From contig NZ_JAGIPG010000002.1 in NCBI RefSeq assembly GCF_017877055.1, positions 992,001-1,056,000 of the forward strand: a stretch of DNA of 64,000 nt. Direction: 5' to 3'. Below are positions 59,410-64,000 of the stretch, piece by piece (positions within the stretch are counted from its first letter, which is position 1; each line of letters starts with the position of its first letter). Made by a program: the position numbers and the translations under genes. The notes beneath the pieces are model-generated. The model made no database searches and was not told the origin of the DNA. It worked only from the letters and a program-made list of their open reading frames with translations. This DNA is from Neorhizobium galegae. GTDB taxonomy: Bacteria; Pseudomonadota; Alphaproteobacteria; Rhizobiales; Rhizobiaceae.

Positions 59410-60534
59410 TTACGGCAACGATTGAGCGGTTTTCCGGCCAGCTCGTCCGCTCGTGAATGCTGCTCCTACGCCTGCCTGGTGGTCTGGGTGGTGATGCCCG
59501 TAGGTCTTCTCTAGGGTCTCAAGGGTCATTCCAAGGTATCCGGACGCTTCCCACTTATCCGTCGCTGCCTGCATTAGCCAAGTTGCCGAGGTGTGCCGGA
59601 GAGTATGACGAACAATGCCATTGGCGTCCTCGCCGAGGGTCTCATCGACGAGGTTGCGGAAGGCTCTCTTCGGATCTACCGGCCCACCGCGGAACTCGAC
59701 AACATATTTGGCGCCTAGGCGGTGCCATCTGCGCATGTGGGCAAGCAGGCGAGCAGGAAGCCTTATAGGAGGAGCCCGCTTATTCGCAGCGACCACCTCG
59801 CCATCCCAAGCCCGGTAGAACACGCCGGCCTCGAGATCGATATAAGGGCGACCCTCTTCCTTGATGAAGGACGCCTGCCAGATACGTGACGAGCGGCTGC
59901 CGGTATAGACTGCGGCCAACGCGAAACGCGCGATATGAATGGTCGGACGCCATTTGTTGGGCTTACCGCGGTAGGTGCTGCGCTTCCGATACGCTGCCCA
60001 AATGAGTTTGGCCAGTGTAGAGCGGTCCAGATGCTTGACGCGACCTTTAGCCTTGGGCGGAAGGGTGACGGTCACCGCTTGCCGCGTCACGTTGTCCGCG
60101 ATGGCCTGACGACATGCGGCCCGCAGATCCTCGAGTTCGCGTCGGCTACCATTCTGGTTGCCTCGCTTCTTCACGTACTCTGCGCATGTGCCACTTGTGA
60201 TATCATCAAGCGTCTTATCGCCCCAGTAGGCGAGCAGGTTCTCAGCGCGCGCGGCCAGTTCCTTCGGCCGAGTGGCAGTGTCGCGCTTGAGCTTAAGATA
60301 ATGCGCGATAACCTCAGCGACCGCTACGTCTCGAGCGGATCGGTCTTTCTTGGTCGGCGCCGCGATGAATTGCCTGGCGATGTGTTCGGCAAGCGCTCTC
60401 TCAGCTCCTTGACGATCAGACGCGCCGCAAGCAGTGCCGAACTGCTTTCCGCCGTCGAGGATGACCCATGTTGCGGCTCGATCCTTGCTGGCTGGTCTAA
60501 GCCAGAGCCGAGCTGGTTTGCGGGCACGCGACAT
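59410..60534 (-). CDS. Tyrosine-type site-specific integrase
   Basis: 374 aa. C-terminal catalytic domain with Arg214 (YTGSRSSR), His310/Arg313 (HTLRH) and the nucleophile Tyr345 (TYGHHHPDH). The position of the second conserved His in the usual LGH is Met (LGM), as in this rhizobial integrase group. An N-terminal SAM-like domain spans about 70-145. It drives integration and excision at the tRNA-Pro site. The 5' 211 bp overlap the excisionase-like gene in another frame. Confidence 0.92.
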   Translation of the reverse strand: MSRARKPARLWLRPASKDRAATWVILDGGKQFGTACGASDRQGAERALAEHIARQFIAAPTKKDRSARDVAVAEVIAHYLKLKRDTATRPKELAARAENLLAYWGDKTLDDITSGTCAEYVKKRGNQNGSRRELEDLRAACRQAIADNVTRQAVTVTLPPKAKGRVKHLDRSTLAKLIWAAYRKRSTYRGKPNKWRPTIHIARFALAAVYTGSRSSRIWQASFIKEEGRPYIDLEAGVFYRAWDGEVVAANKRAPPIRLPARLLAHMRRWHRLGAKYVVEFRGGPVDPKRAFRNLVDETLGEDANGIVRHTLRHTSATWLMQAATDKWEASGYLGMTLETLEKTYGHHHPDHQAGVGAAFTSGRAGRKTAQSLP

Positions 60535-60761
60535 TTCTCTTTCATCTCCTCAATCGATCGCAGGGTCGTAAAGTCTTTGCCGGCGATACGCATGATAGTT
60601 AGTCGGCCACGAGCGGCTTCCTTGCGAAGACCGTTTACGGACATGCCGCCATGCGGAAAGGCGAGGGGGACAGCCTGGGCTAGTCTTACTGGATCGTCAG
60701 GACGATAATTGTCATTTGCAGCCACGGGCCACGCGTACTCGGCCAGAGCCGCGGCGCTCAT
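60324..60761 (-). CDS. Excisionase-like DNA-binding protein
   Basis: 145 aa. A central winged-helix-like segment, MSVNGLRKEAARGRLTIMRIAGKDFTTLRSIEEMKEKC, resembles MerR-type/excisionase proteins found beside integrases of rhizobial islands. The C-terminus is Ser-rich and low complexity (GSSSTAESSSALLAARLIV) and lies entirely within the overlap with the integrase start. Both genes are plausible, so the overlap is likely real. It would steer the integrase toward excision. Confidence 0.72.
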   Translation of the reverse strand: MSAAALAEYAWPVAANDNYRPDDPVRLAQAVPLAFPHGGMSVNGLRKEAARGRLTIMRIAGKDFTTLRSIEEMKEKCRVPANQLGSGLDQPARIEPQHGSSSTAESSSALLAARLIVKELRERLPNTSPGNSSRRRPRKTDPLET

Positions 60762-60907
60762 GCACTCGCCGCCTGCGGATTATCGTTGGCCGGCCGTGGA
60801 GGTCGGCGCGACGGCGCTTGGCGAATGATGCACATCGCCGTCAGCAACTCGAGGGAAGGTTGAACCGGGTTCCCCGGCCAGAAAGTAATTCGACAACCTA
60901 GTTTCAT
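60758..60907 (-). CDS. Small island protein
   Basis: 49 aa from the ATG at 60905-60907, with GAGAGGAGG 5 bases upstream. Its stop overlaps the excisionase-like start (ATGA). Composition: a hydrophobic N-terminal half, then basic, ending in RPANDNPQAASA. The ANDN motif recurs in small rhizobial island proteins. No function recognised. Confidence 0.5.
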   Translation of the reverse strand: MKLGCRITFWPGNPVQPSLELLTAMCIIRQAPSRRPPRPANDNPQAASA

Positions 60908-61079
60908 CTTGCCTCCTCTCGCTCGGTCATGGGCATGCGTCTTCTCAGGAACGGCACTGCGCAAGTGCAGGTTCTTCTTCTGGTCGATGTGGTGGTGGTA
61001 GTCATCTTGATCTCCTCTTGTGGTGGCGAGAGGAGGAATGGCCGATTCAGTCAGGGAAGTTTACGCAAAGAAACCCCAT

Positions 61080-61454
61080 TTAATTGCCCGAGGCTTCATC
61101 AGCCGCAGCCTTGGCTTCGTCGTACTGCGTAATAGCATTCCGGCAGTGGGATTCACTGTATCCAAACTTATCAGCCACGGCGGCAAGCGCTTCTTCATAT
61201 CGCTCGCCTGCCCATCGGCGGTGATAAAATTCTTCTGCTATTTCAAACCAATAAGCCGGCATTGTCCTTCGTCGACCCCGGCCACGCTTGGGCGGGGAAA
61301 GCATTTCAGCCGCTATAGCCTGGACGACATCGTCGGCTTTGCCCGTCTTCAGCAGGTCCACAACCATCCGCTTGGCGTCGTGAACCCGGCCTTCTGACAC
61401 GGCAGATTTGATCGGCGAGGCTTGCAGAGAGAAGCCAGGGGGGAACTTGGCCAT
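61080..61454 (-). CDS. Uncharacterised island protein, possible HTH at the C-terminus
   Basis: 124 aa. The middle is basic (PPKRGRGRRRT), and the C-terminal part (EEALAAVADKFGYSESHCRNAITQYDEA) looks like a helix-turn-helix of the kind that begins many phage-type small regulators. No family could be assigned. It ends 4 bp before the next gene stop... its start is 5 bp downstream of the 61459 gene's stop, so the two are probably cotranscribed. Confidence 0.55.
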   Translation of the reverse strand: MAKFPPGFSLQASPIKSAVSEGRVHDAKRMVVDLLKTGKADDVVQAIAAEMLSPPKRGRGRRRTMPAYWFEIAEEFYHRRWAGERYEEALAAVADKFGYSESHCRNAITQYDEAKAAADEASGN

Positions 61455-61458
61455 TGAT

Positions 61459-61974
61459 CTACCTAATTCTTCGAAAGGCTGTCGTTCTCTGGATCTCGCT
61501 CATGAGGAGAGCAAGTGGCTCGCTATAATCCACCTCGTCATCTGGTGTTTCAACGACATCCCGCCACACCTGAAGTTTGATCACCAGGTCGTCGATGTCC
61601 GTGGCATGGCTCTCGGTGATCCGCACCTGAGTTTCGAAAAACCGACCGCAAACATATTCCACTTCCTGCGAGTCTCGCTCTGTCACGTTGTCCTCCATCG
61701 CAGCTTTGAAGATGCGATAGGAATCAAAGAGAGAACTGATTGGCGTCGCTTGTCGCGCGACCAACCCTTGGCCGAAAATAACCCGGAATGGACGTCCGGC
61801 CGCATCCTCCGGTATCACATAGACACCATAGACTTCGCCGCCGCTACCGGTTCGTTGCCTATCGGCAATGACGGACCGCATCCAGCCCGATCTGTGCTCG
61901 ACCGCTTGGCCGACGGTGAATCTGAATGGCTCTTCGATTGCTTCTGCTGTTTCGATGCTGACGTGCGAGTTCAT
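61459..61974 (-). CDS. Uncharacterised island protein
   Basis: 171 aa from the ATG at 61972-61974 (GGGGA about 5 bases upstream; an ATG four codons earlier lacks a ribosome site). The N-terminal 85 residues form a beta-rich region (FRFTVGQAVEHRSGWMRSVIADR, GGEVYGVYVIPEDAAGRPFRVIFGQGLV), the rest is helical (SSLFDSYRIFKAAMEDN, DIDDLVIKLQVWRDVV). I do not recognise the family. It is divergent from the XRE gene with about 130 bp between the starts, and its operator may include the repeat at 62070. Confidence 0.55.
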   Translation of the reverse strand: MNSHVSIETAEAIEEPFRFTVGQAVEHRSGWMRSVIADRQRTGSGGEVYGVYVIPEDAAGRPFRVIFGQGLVARQATPISSLFDSYRIFKAAMEDNVTERDSQEVEYVCGRFFETQVRITESHATDIDDLVIKLQVWRDVVETPDDEVDYSEPLALLMSEIQRTTAFRRIR

Positions 61975-62069
61975 CGTTGTCCCCATTTTTAAATGATGTC
62001 ATAGTAAAAACATGATTCGGGCAAAGAGTAAACTGAAAAATATGATGTCCGTTCAAAGATCCAGCCTTC

Positions 62070-62086
62070 TTGACAAATTTGTAGAA
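62070..62086. repeat. Operator-like 17-bp repeat, copy 1
   Basis: TTGACAAATTTGTAGAA, containing the 10-bp palindrome ACAAATTTGT. It lies 18 bases before the start codon of the XRE gene and between it and the divergent gene. The same 17 bases recur at 62343-62359. TTGACA also matches a -35 box, so the site would place a repressor over a promoter. Confidence 0.65.
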
Positions 62087-62103
62087 TTTGCAATTTGGAG
62101 GAT

Positions 62104-62346
62104 ATGGCAATTACACCAGCGCAAAGCCGGGCGGCTCGTGCCCTATTGAATATCAGTCAGCCGGAATTGGCCGCCCTGAGCGGTGCGTCGGTCTCCACAA
62201 TCAGGGATTTCGAGACCGGGAAACGGTCCCCCATCGCTAACAATCTAACCGCTATCAAAGCGGCCTTGGAGGCAGCGGGCATCGCTTTCTTGGCCGAGGG
62301 GGACCTGGCTGCTGGCCCGGGGGTCGCTAAGCGAGCTCAAGTTTGA
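62104..62346 (+). CDS. XRE-family transcriptional repressor
   Basis: 80 aa from the ATG at 62104 (GGAGG three bases upstream; TTG nine bases earlier is less likely). Helix-turn-helix: AARALLNISQPELAALSGASVSTIRDFETGKRSP, then a short helical part. It is flanked on both sides by the same 17-bp palindrome-containing repeat, so it probably represses itself and the nuclease gene downstream. Confidence 0.85.
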   Translation: MAITPAQSRAARALLNISQPELAALSGASVSTIRDFETGKRSPIANNLTAIKAALEAAGIAFLAEGDLAAGPGVAKRAQV

Positions 62347-62359
62347 CAAATTTGTAGAA
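62343..62359. repeat. Operator-like 17-bp repeat, copy 2
   Basis: Identical to 62070-62086 (TTGACAAATTTGTAGAA); it starts at the TGA of the XRE gene. It precedes the nuclease gene by about 95 bases, consistent with a repressor site in the promoter of that gene. Confidence 0.65.
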
Positions 62360-62452
62360 ATTGAGCCGCCGAAATACCGGTGAGTTGCGCCGCGCGGCGC
62401 TGGACAACTTAATCTACTTAACGAAGACTGCCGCCTCACACGGGAGAGTGGC

Positions 62453-64000
62453 ATGCGCTACAAAAAGTTCAGAATTCGGAACTTCAAGGGAATAAAGGAC
62501 ACCACTGTTAATCTCGGAAACAACAACAATGTTGGGGTTTATACATTTGTAGGCTTAAACGAGAGTGGCAAGACAACTGTCTTGGAAGCAATCCATAGCT
62601 TTTCTCCTGAGTTCGCCACCAGTCGGTTGATCGGAAGCGATGGTGGATCTGGAATACCCTTCACTGAACGCGTTCCTCGCCACCTTATTTCCAACTTTAC
62701 CGGCGATGTCTCCGTCGAAGCGACACTTGTAACCGAGCCGGGGGAAATATCGAAGATTATCAAGGAAATCGAAGCATCCCGGAAAATCATCATCGATGTC
62801 GATTGCCTTCCGAATGAACTGATTTTTGAGCGTATACAGCGCTTCGTGAAAGGCGATTTCCAATCTTCCTACTTCTCTCTCTCTCACGCGCTCCGTGTAA
62901 AATCACCGAAAGAGAAAAAATGGAGGAAGGCTACAACGGAAGAGGTCACTGCCGTCCGTGACATCATTTATGCTCACACCCCGGATATTGCGTATTTTCC
63001 CACCTTTGTATTCGACTTTCCGAAGCAGATCATGCTGACCGGCGCTAGGGGCGGAGCTGTTAACAATTTCTATAAGAAGCTATTCCAAGATATATTAGAC
63101 TTTGACGGTAAGGGACATACGATCGAAGACGATATTCTTCGACGCGTTCGCGAGCCAAGCTTGATCGGCCCGTGGATGCAATTTCTGAGCCTGTGGAATG
63201 GCAAGGATGATCGCGAAAAAATTCAACATGTAATTGACAGAGCAAGTGCGACGGTAACCCAAGTTGTTTTCGGCCGGTGGAATAAGATCTTTCGCGACGA
63301 TGCCGGCAGCAAAGAGGTCCTTATTCTTTGGGAAGTTGTCGAAGGCGAAAAGAGGGACGGGAAAGGAGTTCTGATCAAGACCGAGGAACACGATGTCTCG
63401 ATCAAGTTTCAGATCAAAGACGGCACCAGAAGATTCGACGTTAATGATCGGTCGCTAGGTTTTCGCTGGTTTTTTGCATTCATGCTTTTCACCCAATTTA
63501 GGGTCGCACGAGGATCTGCAAGGCCGATCGTCTTTCTCTTCGATGAACCTGCGTCGAACTTGCATGCTGCAGCACAGCAGAAACTCATTGAAAGTTTTCC
63601 CGAGGTTGCAAGGGGGAATCACAAGCTAATGTATACCACCCATAGCCACTATATGATCGAGCCTAAGTGGCTTGAACAGACGTTTATCGTCACCAACAGA
63701 GCCGATGCGCCTACGGAATCAGTGATTGATGCCATTTCCTTGGACGATGAATCACTTGACATAAAAGTGGCAACTTACCGCGACTTCGTTGACAAAAACC
63801 CCAAAAAAACGAGTTACTTCCAGCCAGTCCTTGATCGACTTGAAGTCGTCCCCTCTCGCCTTGATATCAGTAGATCTTCGATCGTGGTCGAGGGAAAGTC
63901 GGACTACTTCATAATTCAATACGCAGCGAAAATGCATGATGTGAAGGATCTCCCGGTTGTCCCCGGTTTAGGTGCGGGCACGTTAGGGGCCTTGGTGGCG
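62453..64000 (+). CDS. AAA-ATPase/TOPRIM (OLD-family) nuclease, cut by the window edge
   Basis: Open from the ATG at 62453 (GGGAGAG six bases upstream) to the window end: 516 codons, no stop. Walker A GLNESGKTT (residues 34-42), a long helical insertion, signature-like DRSLGFRWFFAFMLF, Walker B IVFLFDEPASNLH (Asp364, Glu365), H-loop YTTHSHYMIE, then a TOPRIM start SSIVVEGKSDYFI with EGKSD at 480-484 and a GLGAGTLG element at the right end. This is the domain order of OLD-family overcoming-lysogenisation-defect nucleases. In mobile elements they often act in phage defence. The gene is more AT-rich than its neighbours. The rest of the gene, and any partner, lies beyond 64000. Confidence 0.85.
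   Translation, partial: MRYKKFRIRNFKGIKDTTVNLGNNNNVGVYTFVGLNESGKTTVLEAIHSFSPEFATSRLIGSDGGSGIPFTERVPRHLISNFTGDVSVEATLVTEPGEISKIIKEIEASRKIIIDVDCLPNELIFERIQRFVKGDFQSSYFSLSHALRVKSPKEKKWRKATTEEVTAVRDIIYAHTPDIAYFPTFVFDFPKQIMLTGARGGAVNNFYKKLFQDILDFDGKGHTIEDDILRRVREPSLIGPWMQFLSLWNGKDDREKIQHVIDRASATVTQVVFGRWNKIFRDDAGSKEVLILWEVVEGEKRDGKGVLIKTEEHDVSIKFQIKDGTRRFDVNDRSLGFRWFFAFMLFTQFRVARGSARPIVFLFDEPASNLHAAAQQKLIESFPEVARGNHKLMYTTHSHYMIEPKWLEQTFIVTNRADAPTESVIDAISLDDESLDIKVATYRDFVDKNPKKTSYFQPVLDRLEVVPSRLDISRSSIVVEGKSDYFIIQYAAKMHDVKDLPVVPGLGAGTLGALVA

Noticed and set aside
62387-62400. GCGCCGCGCGGCGC, a 14-bp palindrome before the nuclease gene
   Set aside because: Built from simple GC repeats, so it may be chance; no T-tract and no second copy.
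62555-63937. Minus-strand frames opposite the OLD-family nuclease
   Set aside because: The plus-strand frame is open for 516 codons with clear Walker and TOPRIM motifs; the minus frames are short and lack motifs.

Overview
The window looks like chromosomal DNA of a Rhizobiaceae-type alphaproteobacterium (Rhizobium, Agrobacterium or Neorhizobium relatives). I infer this from the high GC content, the aa3 cytochrome oxidase operon next to ispH-thrB-rnhA, the CcrM methylase, BioR-type boxes in front of bioY, the mutY-dciA-dsbA-smc-ppdK run, and typical alphaproteobacterial families (IalB, DUF1284, AztABC-like zinc transporter). No rRNA and no CRISPR array was seen; there is one tRNA.

Layout. 0.1-8.7 kb: a histidine phosphatase, fabI, a CbpA-like J-domain protein, an outer-membrane-type lipoprotein, pdxH, a polysaccharide deacetylase, a TauE/SafE permease, a MazG-like pyrophosphohydrolase, a zeta-class GST and tldD. 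8.8-15 kb: the minus-strand cytochrome oxidase operon ctaC-ctaD-ctaB-45-aa membrane gene-ctaG-ctaE, followed by surf1. 15.3-20.1 kb, plus strand: ialB, a small membrane ORF, ispH, thrB/rnhA (overlapping), a nuclease/phosphatase-fold protein and a Dabb protein. 20.1-22.8 kb: a zinc-uptake operon behind two abutting Zur-like palindromes. 23-31 kb: peroxiredoxin, DsbD-alpha-like protein, YqgE, CsbD, a zinc-ribbon metallopeptidase, an acyl-CoA dehydrogenase, a five-gene ArsR/SRPBCC/DUF1801 operon and an HxlR regulator. 31.4-39 kb: a membrane GGDEF-EAL protein, a GNAT, an M16 peptidase, thrC, a lipoprotein and a HAD phosphatase.

39.2-47.2 kb: bioR-bioY-DUF1284 with two mirror-image BioR boxes, an ArsR regulator divergent from two small alpha/beta-barrel monooxygenase-like genes, an MntA/HepT toxin-antitoxin pair, ccrM with a strong tandem terminator, an S24-type repressor, a HAD protein and mutY. 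47.3-59 kb: dciA-like gene, a DsbA-like oxidase, smc, a structured intergenic region that may encode a small RNA, ppdK, a GNAT, a VOC protein, a DUF1499 protein, a beta-lactamase-fold hydrolase and two small lipoproteins.

59.3-64 kb: the left end of an integrated element. A tRNA-Pro(CGG) is followed by a tyrosine integrase, an excisionase-like gene overlapping it by 211 bp, three genes of unknown function, an XRE repressor, and an AAA-ATPase/TOPRIM (OLD-family) nuclease that runs off the right edge. The same 17-bp sequence precedes both the repressor and the nuclease gene, which suggests one regulated module. This element is the most likely place in the window for an undescribed (possibly phage-defence) system, but only its first half is visible.
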